A DNA stretch of 37,136 bases from SZUA-22 sp039714835 (GTDB lineage: Bacteria > Bacteroidota > Ignavibacteria > Ignavibacteriales > Melioribacteraceae). Shown here piece after piece: positions 23,115 to 32,304 of the stretch. The translations under genes were made by a program, and so were the position numbers. The notes under the pieces are model-generated. The model worked only from the letters and a program-made list of their open reading frames with translations. It searched no databases and was not told the origin of the DNA. The stretch spans positions 1 to 37,136 of the forward strand of contig JBDLIN010000008.1 of the NCBI GenBank assembly GCA_039714835.1, written 5' to 3'. The number at the start of each line of letters is the position of its first letter. Position 1 is the first letter of the stretch.

Positions 23115-24662
23115 TTATTTCAGTAACCTTCCAATAGTATTGATCAGATCATTATCATTTGTTGTTTCACTAATAATGTGATCCACAATATAGGGTTCAT
23201 ATTTTTTTTGTGTTTCTTCATTTAATTCTGGTGTTAAAACGATTATTGATACAGAGTAATACTTATCCTTATTTCTAATTGTTTTTGCCACCTCTACTCC
23301 ATTCATCAATGGCATATTGTCTTTTACGATTATAATTGTTGGAAGTTCTTTTTCAATGATCTCAAGTGCTTCGAAACCGCTTTTCAAAGTTAGAATTTCA
23401 TAACCAGAAATTGTAGCAGATAATAATTTACTCTTTATTTTTAGATAATTTTCAGAGGGATTAACGATCATGATTTGGTTTTTTGCTTCTGGTACTGTTA
23501 TGTGAAATTCACTTCCTTCACCCTCTGTGGAATAAAACCAAACCTCTCCCTTTAGTTTATCCATGATCTCTTCTGTTACAATCAGACCCATACCACTGCC
23601 TGCTTCACCATTCGTCCCATTTTTTGAAAATTTCTGATCGAGTCTGAATATTTTATCTTGATCCACTTTAGAAATCCCTACACCATTATCTTTAATTACA
23701 ACTTCAATTGTTCCATCTTTAAACATATCGGCAGAAATTATAATGTCAGAGTCTTGTTGTGAGTATTTTATAGCATTGTTTAAAATTTCAGATATTGCTT
23801 TTTGAAATTGTTTTTCATCACTATTAATAAAAGAATTTGCATGAATAATTTGCTTGATCTCAATATTTTTTCGAACAGCTTCGCCGGTTTGTTTTGATAC
23901 TGCTGTTGAAATAACATTACGCAAATTGAGCCGCTGATTTTCGATTTTTGTTCGCCCTGTTCTTAATCTCGACCAGTCAAGAAGGTGTTCAATTAGTTTC
24001 AGTTGTAATACGGATCCATCATAAATATAGCTTATGTATTCTAGTTTCTCTTTTTCATGAAGAGTATCGTCATTCATTAATATTTCTGAGAAACCAAGTA
24101 TTGTTGTATAAGGAGATTTAAGGTCATGAGAAATTACAGAGATAAATTTATCCTTAAGTTTATCCAGATCTATAAGAGAACTATTGACTTCTTCTAATTC
24201 TTTGCCTTCATTTTTAATGCTGGTTATATCAACAATTACAGAGTGGTAGCCTATCAAAGTGCTTTCTTTATTAAACTCTGCTTGCAAATTTTCTGTTAGC
24301 CACACTATTTTATCATCTTTATTGACTATTCTATATGAGATTGAATATTCATTACCACAATTACCGGCAATAAAATCTAACATGTTATTTTTAATTCTAA
24401 GTCTATCATCCTCATGAACGATAGATGCCAATTTGTTTGGAAGCCCTTCTATTTCCTCAGATGAATAGCCAGAAACACCTAGAATAGATCCGGAATATTT
24501 GATCTCAATATCTTTACCAATAATTGCATTAGTAAAAAATATTTTGTTAAAGGATAAAGCAAGTTTCTGAAGTTCAGATTTAACCTCCGCCTCAATAAAT
24601 CCTTCAACTTTTTCTAAAAGAATATCGTCTGTAATTAAACTTTTTAATTCCTCTTTATACAT
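23115..24662 (-). CDS. PAS histidine kinase with a degenerate C-terminal receiver
   Basis: 515 residues without membrane segments, so a cytosolic sensor. Order: N-terminal helix, PAS domain (about 35-150) with PAC-like end, HisKA with phospho-acceptor His179 (ISHDLKSP), HATPase with N-box Asn295/Asn296, DNGVGIS (325-331) and GSGMGL (355-360), then a receiver fold (397-515). The kinase part looks intact. The receiver has lost its acid pair (NPSE at 401-404 instead of DD) and the phosphorylated Asp is replaced by Lys447 in front of MPLMNG, so it cannot be phosphorylated in the usual way. It follows the NtrC-type regulator by 47 bases and may be part of that signalling group. Confidence 0.88.
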   Translation of the reverse strand: MYKEELKSLITDDILLEKVEGFIEAEVKSELQKLALSFNKIFFTNAIIGKDIEIKYSGSILGVSGYSSEEIEGLPNKLASIVHEDDRLRIKNNMLDFIAGNCGNEYSISYRIVNKDDKIVWLTENLQAEFNKESTLIGYHSVIVDITSIKNEGKELEEVNSSLIDLDKLKDKFISVISHDLKSPYTTILGFSEILMNDDTLHEKEKLEYISYIYDGSVLQLKLIEHLLDWSRLRTGRTKIENQRLNLRNVISTAVSKQTGEAVRKNIEIKQIIHANSFINSDEKQFQKAISEILNNAIKYSQQDSDIIISADMFKDGTIEVVIKDNGVGISKVDQDKIFRLDQKFSKNGTNGEAGSGMGLIVTEEIMDKLKGEVWFYSTEGEGSEFHITVPEAKNQIMIVNPSENYLKIKSKLLSATISGYEILTLKSGFEALEIIEKELPTIIIVKDNMPLMNGVEVAKTIRNKDKYYSVSIIVLTPELNEETQKKYEPYIVDHIISETTNDNDLINTIGRLLK

Positions 24663-24709
24663 TACATTATCTGTTAAATTTTTATTTACAATGATAATAA
24701 AGATTAATA

Positions 24710-26080
24710 TTAATATTCATCTTCTTTAGGTTTAGACGGAATATCTAATTCCTCAATTTTTCTATATAGAGAAGAAAGACCAATGGATAAAGCTTTGGCT
24801 GCTTCTTCCTTACTATAGTTATGATTTTTAATAACCAATGCAATATGTTCACGTTCAAAGTTCTTAATAGCATCTTTTAAGGAATCTGGAAATTTTTGAG
24901 CATTGAAATTTTGTCTTATATAGTCAGCCAAGTTTGAAATCTTAATAATTTCATCTTCAGAGAATATCACAGCTCTTTCAATTACATTCTCCAATTCCCT
25001 TACCCCACCGCGCCAATTATAGTTTATTAATGCTCTCATTGCGTCCGAATCTACTCTCAATATCTTTTTCCCCATTTCATTACAATATTTTTCTACAAAA
25101 TGATTAACAAGAAGCGGAATATCTTCTTTTCTTTCATTTAGTGAGGGAAGTGCAATTTCGATAACATTGAGTCTATAAAACAGATCCTCTCTAAATTCAC
25201 CGGAAAGGGTTTTTTCATATAAATTCTGATTGGTTGCTGCAATAATTCTAACATTTGATGAAATTGTCTTTATACCACCAACCGGTATAAATTTTTTATC
25301 TTCAATTGCCCGTAAAAGTTTTACCTGCATACTTAATGGAAGATCACCTATTTCATCCAAAAATAATGTACCACCATCAGCAACTTTGAATAAACCTAAT
25401 TTATCTTCAACCGCACCAGTAAATGATCCCTTTTTATGTCCGAATAATTCGCTTTCAATCAAATTTTCTGAAATAGCACCGCAGTTAACCGGTAAAAATA
25501 TATTATCTTTTCTACTGCTATTAAAATGAATTGCTTTTGCAACTAATTCCTTTCCGGTTCCACTTTTACCAGTGATCAATATATTGCTGTTAGTTGGTGC
25601 CACTTGATTTATGAGATTAAACACTTTCTTGATGACATTGCTTTCACCAATTATATTCTGATAGCCTGCGCTTGATGATATATGCTGGCGTAAAGATTTA
25701 TTCTCTTGGGATAGTTTTCTATAGTTTAATAATTTTTTTAATCTGACTAACAGTTCATCAAATTCAACCGGTTTAATTAAATAGTCGTATGCTCCTTGTC
25801 TGAGAGCCTCTATTGCAGTTTTAACTGAGGCATATGCTGTCATGACAATAAAAAAAGTATCCGGACTAATTTTATTTGCTTGATTCAGCAATTCCATACC
25901 ATCTAAATTCGGCATTTTAATATCAGTAATAACAATATCAAATGATTGATTTTTGATAAGCTCAAGTGCTTCAATACCATCACTTGAAGTTTTTGTTTGA
26001 TACCCCTCTTCATTCAGAATTAGTTGAAGTGAATCTCTTAATGTTTTTTCATCATCAACAATTAATATTTGCATTGACAT
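24710..26080 (-). CDS. NtrC-family sigma-54-dependent response regulator
   Basis: 456 residues. Receiver domain 1-120 with acidic Asp9-Asp10, phospho-acceptor Asp53 (TDIKMPNLDG), Thr81 and Lys103; AAA+ domain about 138-370 with Walker A GKSGTGK (171-177), sigma-54-contacting GSFTGA (218-223, the Ser variant of GAFTGA) and Walker B FLDEIGD (240-246); Fis-type helix-turn-helix at the C-terminus (SKEEAAKALSIGLSSLYRK). It activates sigma-54 promoters when phosphorylated. An AGAGGAAA site precedes the ATG and overlaps the end of the kinase gene, so the kinase-regulator pair is coupled. Target promoters were not found in the window. Confidence 0.95.
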   Translation of the reverse strand: MSMQILIVDDEKTLRDSLQLILNEEGYQTKTSSDGIEALELIKNQSFDIVITDIKMPNLDGMELLNQANKISPDTFFIVMTAYASVKTAIEALRQGAYDYLIKPVEFDELLVRLKKLLNYRKLSQENKSLRQHISSSAGYQNIIGESNVIKKVFNLINQVAPTNSNILITGKSGTGKELVAKAIHFNSSRKDNIFLPVNCGAISENLIESELFGHKKGSFTGAVEDKLGLFKVADGGTLFLDEIGDLPLSMQVKLLRAIEDKKFIPVGGIKTISSNVRIIAATNQNLYEKTLSGEFREDLFYRLNVIEIALPSLNERKEDIPLLVNHFVEKYCNEMGKKILRVDSDAMRALINYNWRGGVRELENVIERAVIFSEDEIIKISNLADYIRQNFNAQKFPDSLKDAIKNFEREHIALVIKNHNYSKEEAAKALSIGLSSLYRKIEELDIPSKPKEDEY

Positions 26081-26094
26081 CTAGTTTCCTCTAT

Positions 26095-27594
26095 CTAATT
26101 TCGATTTGTTGGTAGCTTAATTATAAAAACAGAGCCCTCATTAATTTTGCTTTTTACTGTTATGTTACCATTCAATTTTTTAATAATTCCATAACTAACA
26201 GAAAGACCAAGACCAGTTCCTTTACCAACCTCTTTCGTTGTAAAAAACGGATCAAAAATTTTATTAGCAACTTCTTGCTCCATACCACAGCCATTATCTT
26301 TAATTTCTATACAAATAAGATCTTTTTCAAGAAAAGTTTTAACTTCAATCTTTCCTTCTCCAGCAGTTGCATCAAGGGCATTAATTAAAATATTGACAAA
26401 GACTTGAAGAAGCTGGTCCGGAACTATATTGATCATCGGTAACTCTGAATCCATATCGGTTACAAAATCAACATTTTTAACTCTTCTATCATATTTTACA
26501 ATACCAACTGCGGTTTTAAGTACATCAGTTATAGGGAGCAAAGCTTTGTCTTCACCGGGCGGGCGGGAAAAATCAACAAGCTCTCTAACTATCTTAGAGA
26601 TTCTATCTATATTTTCTTTTATGGTTTTTAGTTGTTCGGTTAGCTGATTATCGTCATTTTTCCGTTGCATCAATTGAACCATTGATGAAATTGACGCTAA
26701 TGGGTTACCTATTTCGTGTGCCACTCCGGCAGCAAGCTGACCAATTACAGCAAGCTTTTCAGATTGATCAATTTGCTGTTGAAGCTGCTTGACTTGTGAT
26801 TTATCATGGATTATAATTGTTCGTCCGTCGCTTTTACCGTCACTACTTGGAAGTTGAGCTACTGTAAGTTGAACCGGGATCGTCTTACCGAACTTTGTTA
26901 CTCTCTCAGTTTCTAAGAGCTTTACATCACCTGTGAGGTCTACTTCTCTTTTGATGTAATCAAGTTCCTCCATATACTTTTCTGCGCGTGGGAGTAGAAA
27001 AGTTGCTGGTTTGCCAATAACCTCTTCTTCTGTGTATCCAAATATTTTTTCTGCTCCCTTGTTCCATGCAACAAACTTTTCATCCTTGTCAATTACTGCA
27101 ATGGCAGTATCTGATTTGTGAAGAATTGTCTTTAAATATCTTTGATTCATTTCAAGTTTTCGAGCAAGTCTATTTCTATCTTGAATCAATTCCTTTGTTT
27201 GAGCACTCTGATAAAGAAGACTATATCTGGCAAATACTTGCTCAATTATTTCATCGAGGAAACCAATTACTATTATTGGATCGTATTCAAAATCTTTTGA
27301 CTTATCTAAATTATGAAGAAGAGCAAAACGCCCTAAGCTGTATATCTGACTAACTTCAAGTAGATTTATATTTGATTTAGAAAACAATATGTATGAATCA
27401 ATTAGATATTGATCAGCCGAAAGATATTGTGAGGTTTTAATAACATCAATAAGAGTGTCAAGACTTGCCTCTACAAATGTTTTTATCTGAGTTGTGGATA
27501 ACTTATTCCCAAATGTAATCTCAAGTTTACCAGCCCAATTCTTCAATATTTGGTCATAATATTTTTTAAGTAACTTTAAGATTATCTTCTTCAT
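26095..27594 (-). CDS. PAS sensor histidine kinase (NtrB-like partner)
   Basis: 499 residues, soluble. Residues 1-130 are helical and resemble RsbR-type N-terminal sensor regions; a coiled coil follows; PAS 155-270 (WNKGAEKIFGYTEEEVIGKP); HisKA with His293 (GVAHEIGNPLASI) and HATPase with an N-box near 401-408 (VNILINALDAT), DNGCGM (433-438) and KGTGLGLS (458-465). The AAGVAHEIGNPL form is typical of NtrB/ZraS-like kinases that pair with NtrC regulators, and the regulator gene lies 14 bases downstream. The start codon overlaps the stop of the reductase gene by one base (TAATG). The signal is unknown. Confidence 0.93.
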   Translation of the reverse strand: MKKIILKLLKKYYDQILKNWAGKLEITFGNKLSTTQIKTFVEASLDTLIDVIKTSQYLSADQYLIDSYILFSKSNINLLEVSQIYSLGRFALLHNLDKSKDFEYDPIIVIGFLDEIIEQVFARYSLLYQSAQTKELIQDRNRLARKLEMNQRYLKTILHKSDTAIAVIDKDEKFVAWNKGAEKIFGYTEEEVIGKPATFLLPRAEKYMEELDYIKREVDLTGDVKLLETERVTKFGKTIPVQLTVAQLPSSDGKSDGRTIIIHDKSQVKQLQQQIDQSEKLAVIGQLAAGVAHEIGNPLASISSMVQLMQRKNDDNQLTEQLKTIKENIDRISKIVRELVDFSRPPGEDKALLPITDVLKTAVGIVKYDRRVKNVDFVTDMDSELPMINIVPDQLLQVFVNILINALDATAGEGKIEVKTFLEKDLICIEIKDNGCGMEQEVANKIFDPFFTTKEVGKGTGLGLSVSYGIIKKLNGNITVKSKINEGSVFIIKLPTNRN

Positions 27595-28760
27595 TATACA
27601 ACAAACACCTTTGCTACATCAACTAGGATTGAAGGATTATTAATTAATGCAGTTTTAAACAAATTTCCCAAAGTTCTCTTTTCAATAGGAATCTTTTGGA
27701 ACGAATGTGCAATATTATTAAACTTTTCATCACTAAAATTGTAGATAGCATCTTTAATTCTATCGTAAATTTCATGACGCTTTCCAACACGATTATGCCA
27801 TGTTTTGTCATAAGTAAATATGTGATTGAGATCATTGTTAATAACAGCTTCAGCAGCGATTGTTCCACCAATCTTACCACCAATCATTCCGCTTGTAATT
27901 CCACCTCCGGATAAAGGATTTACTTGTCTAGCTGCATCACCAACCAAAATTATTCCCGGAGCTGAAATTTTTGGCAGCGTTATTACCGAGGGTACTCCGC
28001 CAGCAATTTGGGTTAATATCGGTTTGTTTGGATAATTATTATTCATAAAACCATTTAAATATGAAAGTGCAGATCTTTCCTTTCCAATTGAACCACTAAC
28101 ACCCAGCCCTATATTCGCAGTAGATTTTCCTTTTGGAAAAATCCAAAAATAGCCTTCTGGTGCAACATCTTTCCCGAAATAAAAATAACATGTATTTTTA
28201 TTTACACTAATCTCTGCAGCTGTTATCTGTACGCAGGATTCCATTTCTCTGTAATCAACGTGAGTATCTATTCCAGCCCATCTTCCAACCCGGGATTCAA
28301 CTCCATCGGCAGCAATCACTACTTTAGCAGTTACTTCCTCTTGCTTTCCTTGATATTCAAATTTGACACCAGCTACCCTCTCCTCGTCAAACAACAATCC
28401 ATTTACATACGCACGGGTTAAAATATCAGATCCTGCACCAGCTGCTTGTTTTGCAAGCTCATAATCAAAAATTCTTCTTTCAAGAACATAACCAATCTGA
28501 TCTAGAGGAAGTATAACCTCTGTTTCATCAGGGGCAACTAAACAGAATTTGTCAATTGTTGCTGAAATAAATTTTTCGTCTGGTGTAATAAATTCCTCTA
28601 TCCCAGCCTTGCTTACTGCTTCACCGCATCTAACCGGGTATCCAACATCCCTATCCTTTTCAAGCATAAGAACAGAAACACCTTTTTCAGCAGCAAACCT
28701 TGCAGCCATTGATCCTGCTGGACCTGCACCAACAACAACTATATCATATTCTTTCTTCAT
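27594..28760 (-). CDS. Geranylgeranyl-reductase-family FAD oxidoreductase
   Basis: 388 residues. An FAD-binding GAGPAG (11-16) with the following EKDRDVGYPVRCGEAVS, which is the characteristic second motif of the geranylgeranyl reductase family, and GDAARQVNPLSGGGI near 273-287. Members saturate isoprenoid chains of archaeal lipids, chlorophyll side chains or menaquinone. It is one base after a 4Fe-4S ferredoxin gene, a likely electron donor. Nothing here suggests photosynthesis, so chlorophyll is unlikely; quinone or lipid isoprenoids are the better guesses. Confidence 0.87.
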   Translation of the reverse strand: MKKEYDIVVVGAGPAGSMAARFAAEKGVSVLMLEKDRDVGYPVRCGEAVSKAGIEEFITPDEKFISATIDKFCLVAPDETEVILPLDQIGYVLERRIFDYELAKQAAGAGSDILTRAYVNGLLFDEERVAGVKFEYQGKQEEVTAKVVIAADGVESRVGRWAGIDTHVDYREMESCVQITAAEISVNKNTCYFYFGKDVAPEGYFWIFPKGKSTANIGLGVSGSIGKERSALSYLNGFMNNNYPNKPILTQIAGGVPSVITLPKISAPGIILVGDAARQVNPLSGGGITSGMIGGKIGGTIAAEAVINNDLNHIFTYDKTWHNRVGKRHEIYDRIKDAIYNFSDEKFNNIAHSFQKIPIEKRTLGNLFKTALINNPSILVDVAKVFVV

Positions 28761-28761
28761 C

Positions 28762-29028
28762 TTAATTTTCTAGTATCAAACCTTCTTTATTAAATTTCAA
28801 TACTTCGAGTGGACATGACCATACACACTTTACGCAGTTGGTACATCTGCTTTCAATAATTTTGATCTCTGCTTCTTTTAATTCTATAGCATCCTCTGGG
28901 CAAATACCCACACAACAGCCGCAAAAATCACATTTATTTGGAATGATCTCTATTAATAGCAAAGTATAAATTATTCCCAATTTTGAGAATGTAAGATAAT
29001 CAAAGATTAAAGCAAATAAAACTTTCAA
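28762..29028 (-). CDS. 2x[4Fe-4S] ferredoxin
   Basis: Up to 88 residues. Two cluster motifs: CDFCGCCVGICP (from residue 33) and CTNCVKCVWSCP (from residue 63), each CxxCxxCxxxCP. There is no in-frame ATG: the frame can open at TTG 29028, or at TTG 28962, which would place the start ten residues before the first Cys, normal for such ferredoxins and avoiding a hydrophobic, unlikely N-terminus. The real start is therefore uncertain. It would pass electrons to the adjacent flavoprotein. Confidence 0.82.
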   Translation of the reverse strand: MKVLFALIFDYLTFSKLGIIYTLLLIEIIPNKCDFCGCCVGICPEDAIELKEAEIKIIESRCTNCVKCVWSCPLEVLKFNKEGLILEN

Positions 29029-29112
29029 ATTTTCAGCTTAGTTAACCGTACTTTATAAATTATTCCCTTTTTCGTAATTTGTTTTACCAATTCAAATTAT
29101 AATAGGTGAGAA

Positions 29113-31143
29113 ATGTTATTATTAAAATTTAAGTTAACTATCCCAACGATTTTCTTAATTATTGTTGGCACAATTACATATGCATCTGATATTAATGTAA
29201 TGCCATATCCAAAAGAAGTTAAACTTAATACTGGTAAATTCCGATTGGATACAAATTTTACTGTTTCGGTTAAAAACCAAGATGAAATATTCTTTTCTGC
29301 TGCCAGCCGGTTTATTGGAAGACTGGATTCAAGAACAGGATTATTTTTAAATCAAGATTGTATTTCTTCAAAAGATGAGACTGTTGATTCAAAGATGGAA
29401 ATTAAATTTAATGAGTCAGTTAATGTAGAGCTCAACATAAACGAATCGTATAAATTAGTTATTACCGAATCAAAAGTATCTCTTTCTGCAGAAACAACTA
29501 TTGGTGCACTATATGGTATAGAAACATTACTGCAGTTAGTTATGATCGATAAGGAAGGCTACTATTTCCCAACCATTGAAATTTTTGATGAACCAAGATT
29601 TCCCTGGAGAGGATTATTAATAGATGTTGGCAGACAATTTTTACCAATAGATGTTCTTAAACGAAATATTGATGGAATGCTCTCTGCAAAAATGAATGTT
29701 CTACATCTTCACCTTAGTGAAGATCAGGGATTCAGAATTGAAAGTAAGGTTTATCCTAAACTTCATGAACTTGGATCAGATGGATTATACTATACCCAGG
29801 CCGAAATTAAAGAAATTGTTAGATATGCTAGTGAAAGGGGAATTAGGGTAATCCCGGAGTTTGATATTCCTGGTCATGCTACAAGCTGGTTTGTAGGATA
29901 TCCTGAATTGGCAAGTGCCCAGGGTCCTTATACGATTGAAAGGAATTGGGGGGTAAAGGATCCTACAATGGATCCTACAAAAGAAAAGACTTATGAATTT
30001 TTAGAAAACCTCTTCACAGAGATTACGCCACTTTTCCCGGACCCATATTTTCATATCGGAGGGGATGAAAACAACGGAAAACAGTGGGATAAAAATGAAT
30101 CAATTCAAGAATTTATGAAAGAAAATGATATTGCGGATAATCATGAATTACAAGCCTATTTTAATAAGAGGGTTTTGGAGATTCTTACCAAACTGAATAA
30201 AAAAATGATTGGTTGGGACGAAATACTTGTACCAGGTATTCCAAAAACCATAATGATTCAGTCATGGCGAGGGCACGAGTCACTTGTCCAATCCGCAAGA
30301 GAGGGGTATAAAGGTATTCTTTCTAATGGATATTATATAGACCTCGTGCAGCCCGCAAGTTTTCATTACTTAAATGATCCTATCCCTGTAGATTCACCTC
30401 TGAGCGACGAGGAGAAAAAGAATATTCTAGGAGGCGAGGCAACAAGCTGGGGTGAATTAGTCACTTATGAGACTGTGGATTCAAGAATTTGGCCAAGGAC
30501 AGCTGCTATAGCTGAAAGACTCTGGTCAGACCAGTCAGTAAACGATATTGATGATATGTATGAAAGGATAGACAGATTTAGTTTCCAACTTGAAGAGCAT
30601 GGATTATTACACATCAAAAATTATGAAATGATGCTTCGCCGTTTAACAAATAATCAAAGTATAGATGAGTTAAAAATACTAGTTGATGTTATTGAGCCAG
30701 TTAAAATTTATCAGCGACTATATCAAGGGGTTAAGTATACTCAATATTCTCCCTACACACGGATTGTTGATGCAGCTAGGCCAGAATCTGAACGTGCTAG
30801 AAAATTTAATAAATGTGTTGCGAAATATTTGAATTCAAAGGATACTACTAAAGAGAATAAGATAAAAAAATGGTTAACAACTTGGAAGGATAATCACGAA
30901 AAACTGATTCCAATAATTTCTAATTCCCCGATTATTAGAGAGATCGAATCTCATTCACAGAATCTATCTGATATTTCTCAAGTTGGATTGGAAGCAATTG
31001 TGCTTCTGAAGCAAGAAGAAACCGCTCCAGTAAAATGGCTAGATAAAGCTAGTGCCCTTATTGAGAATGCTAAGAAACCGTATGGACAAACGGAAATTCA
31101 TGTTATAGATGGAATTGAAAAACTTGTTGAAGCAGTTAAGTAA
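29113..31143 (+). CDS. GH20 beta-N-acetylhexosaminidase
   Basis: 676 residues. Signal peptide about 1-24. An N-terminal GH20b-like domain (about 26-160) precedes the catalytic barrel (about 161-510): HLHLSEDQGFRIE (from 198), IPEFDIPGHATSW, and the catalytic pair Asp318-Glu319 in HIGGDEN. It removes terminal N-acetylglucosamine or N-acetylgalactosamine from chitin oligomers, glycans or wall fragments outside the cytoplasm. The C-terminal 140 residues are helical and unassigned. An AGGTGAG site precedes the ATG. It is divergent from the ferredoxin gene and stands alone. Confidence 0.95.
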   Translation: MLLLKFKLTIPTIFLIIVGTITYASDINVMPYPKEVKLNTGKFRLDTNFTVSVKNQDEIFFSAASRFIGRLDSRTGLFLNQDCISSKDETVDSKMEIKFNESVNVELNINESYKLVITESKVSLSAETTIGALYGIETLLQLVMIDKEGYYFPTIEIFDEPRFPWRGLLIDVGRQFLPIDVLKRNIDGMLSAKMNVLHLHLSEDQGFRIESKVYPKLHELGSDGLYYTQAEIKEIVRYASERGIRVIPEFDIPGHATSWFVGYPELASAQGPYTIERNWGVKDPTMDPTKEKTYEFLENLFTEITPLFPDPYFHIGGDENNGKQWDKNESIQEFMKENDIADNHELQAYFNKRVLEILTKLNKKMIGWDEILVPGIPKTIMIQSWRGHESLVQSAREGYKGILSNGYYIDLVQPASFHYLNDPIPVDSPLSDEEKKNILGGEATSWGELVTYETVDSRIWPRTAAIAERLWSDQSVNDIDDMYERIDRFSFQLEEHGLLHIKNYEMMLRRLTNNQSIDELKILVDVIEPVKIYQRLYQGVKYTQYSPYTRIVDAARPESERARKFNKCVAKYLNSKDTTKENKIKKWLTTWKDNHEKLIPIISNSPIIREIESHSQNLSDISQVGLEAIVLLKQEETAPVKWLDKASALIENAKKPYGQTEIHVIDGIEKLVEAVK

Positions 31144-31168
31144 ATATTAATACGGATTTTATAATTAA

Positions 31169-31198
31169 AGTGGGGAACAACCATGATTGTTCTCCACT
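31169..31198. terminator. Stem-loop between convergent hexosaminidase and EVE genes
   Basis: AGTGGGGAACAA (31169-31180) pairs with TTGTTCTCCACT (31187-31198), 12 base pairs with one G-U, loop of 6. Tails on both sides are AT-rich without a pure T-run. A bidirectional terminator fits the convergent layout. Confidence 0.65.
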
Positions 31199-31207
31199 AA
31201 TTCAGAT

Positions 31208-31669
31208 CTATTTTTCGCTAAGTCTCAAGATTATGTCAAACTCCTTTTTTTCAACAGGCATAACAGATAATCGGTTTCCTCTCTGAACTAACCTCATATT
31301 GCTTAATTTAGGATTTTCTTTTATTTCCTTTAATGTAACTGCTCTTTCGAATTTTTTAATTAGTTTGATATCAACCATTATCCAAGTTGGATTGTCACTT
31401 TTACTTTTGGGATCAAAATGTTTTTCATCCGGATCGAAAGCTGTGAAATCCGGATAACCTTCTTTTACAACTTCGCATACTCCAACCACAGCAGTTGGTT
31501 CAGCATTGCTATGATAAAAAAGAACTTGATCTCCTTTCTTCATTTCATCTCGCATAAAATTTCGTGCTTGATAGTTCCGAACACCATCCCAGTGAGTTTT
31601 TTTATCTTTTACTAAATCATCAATTGAATAAGCCGTAGGCTCTGATTTTACCAGCCAATATTTTTTCAT
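31208..31669 (-). CDS. EVE-domain protein (THYN1-like)
   Basis: 153 residues, one EVE domain. Family marks: KKYWLVKSEPTAYSIDDL at the N-terminus, WDGVRNYQARNFMRDEMKKGDQVLFYHS in the first third, and RGNRLSVMPV near the C-terminus. EVE domains belong to the PUA-like group and bind modified bases in DNA or RNA; the single-domain bacterial form probably reads or handles a modified nucleotide, but its target is not known. It lies alone on the minus strand, divergent from the small Cys-rich gene. Confidence 0.92.
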   Translation of the reverse strand: MKKYWLVKSEPTAYSIDDLVKDKKTHWDGVRNYQARNFMRDEMKKGDQVLFYHSNAEPTAVVGVCEVVKEGYPDFTAFDPDEKHFDPKSKSDNPTWIMVDIKLIKKFERAVTLKEIKENPKLSNMRLVQRGNRLSVMPVEKKEFDIILRLSEK

Positions 31670-31854
31670 GATTCTAATCCTTCAAAATGGTTTAAGCTAA
31701 ACAAATATTTGTAGTGCACAAAAATATACTAGTTAATATTACTAAGCGACAATTATTAGTTTAGTGCAAAATTATAAAATTAGGCATTAAATATTTTACT
31801 AATATGCTGTTATTTCATATGTTTGATTATAACAAAAATAAATTGTTGGTTGTT

Positions 31855-32304
31855 ATGAGTAAGAAAGATAATATAACTGTTGAGATTGATGTTTCACAAA
31901 CAGGTCTGCACATCGAGCACCCTACTTGTTCTAAGGGACATTCGTTGCGTTGTGATAAAGTTAAAATTCATGACTATCCATCAATCAAAGCGAAAGCAAA
32001 AGTTAAAGAAGAAGAAGGACTCATATATATAGATCCAATATATGGAAGCTTTGATAATATTATAGAAGGAATGAAAATTCCAGAGGGATCATTAGTTGAA
32101 CTTTTTTGTCCAGAGTGCGGAGAGAGTTTAACTGATTCAACAGAAAACTGTCAGGTCTGTTCCTCTCCTATGTTTGTTTTCCATTTACCAAATCAAAGCA
32201 TTGTAGAGGGATGTTTAAAAAAGGGATGCATGTTTCATAAGCTTAAAATTGTTGATGCAGATCAGCAACTTACTCGACTTTTTGAAAATAGAATGCTTCT
32301 TTGA
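31855..32304 (+). CDS. Small Cys-rich (probable zinc-binding) protein
   Basis: 149 residues from the ATG at 31855; an ATG at 31804 adds 17 hydrophobic residues that look unnatural, and neither start has a clear ribosome binding site. There are eight Cys: Cys25 and Cys33 (with His22 and His29), a zinc-ribbon pair Cys85-x-x-Cys88 and Cys99-x-x-Cys102, and Cys120 and Cys125 (with His128). Two metal sites are likely. I do not recognise the family. It is the gene directly before the GldLM-like operon but separated by 340 bases. Confidence 0.7.
   Translation: MSKKDNITVEIDVSQTGLHIEHPTCSKGHSLRCDKVKIHDYPSIKAKAKVKEEEGLIYIDPIYGSFDNIIEGMKIPEGSLVELFCPECGESLTDSTENCQVCSSPMFVFHLPNQSIVEGCLKKGCMFHKLKIVDADQQLTRLFENRMLL

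Noticed and set aside
24710..28760. Sigma-54 promoter (TGGCAC-N5-TTGCA) for the NtrC regulator's targets
   Set aside because: I looked for the -24/-12 form in the gaps of the window and found only partial matches inside coding sequence.
31701..31712. Perfect 12-base palindrome ACAAATATTTGT between the EVE and Cys-rich genes
   Set aside because: Such AT-rich palindromes arise easily by chance here; no second copy or regulator gene supports an operator.
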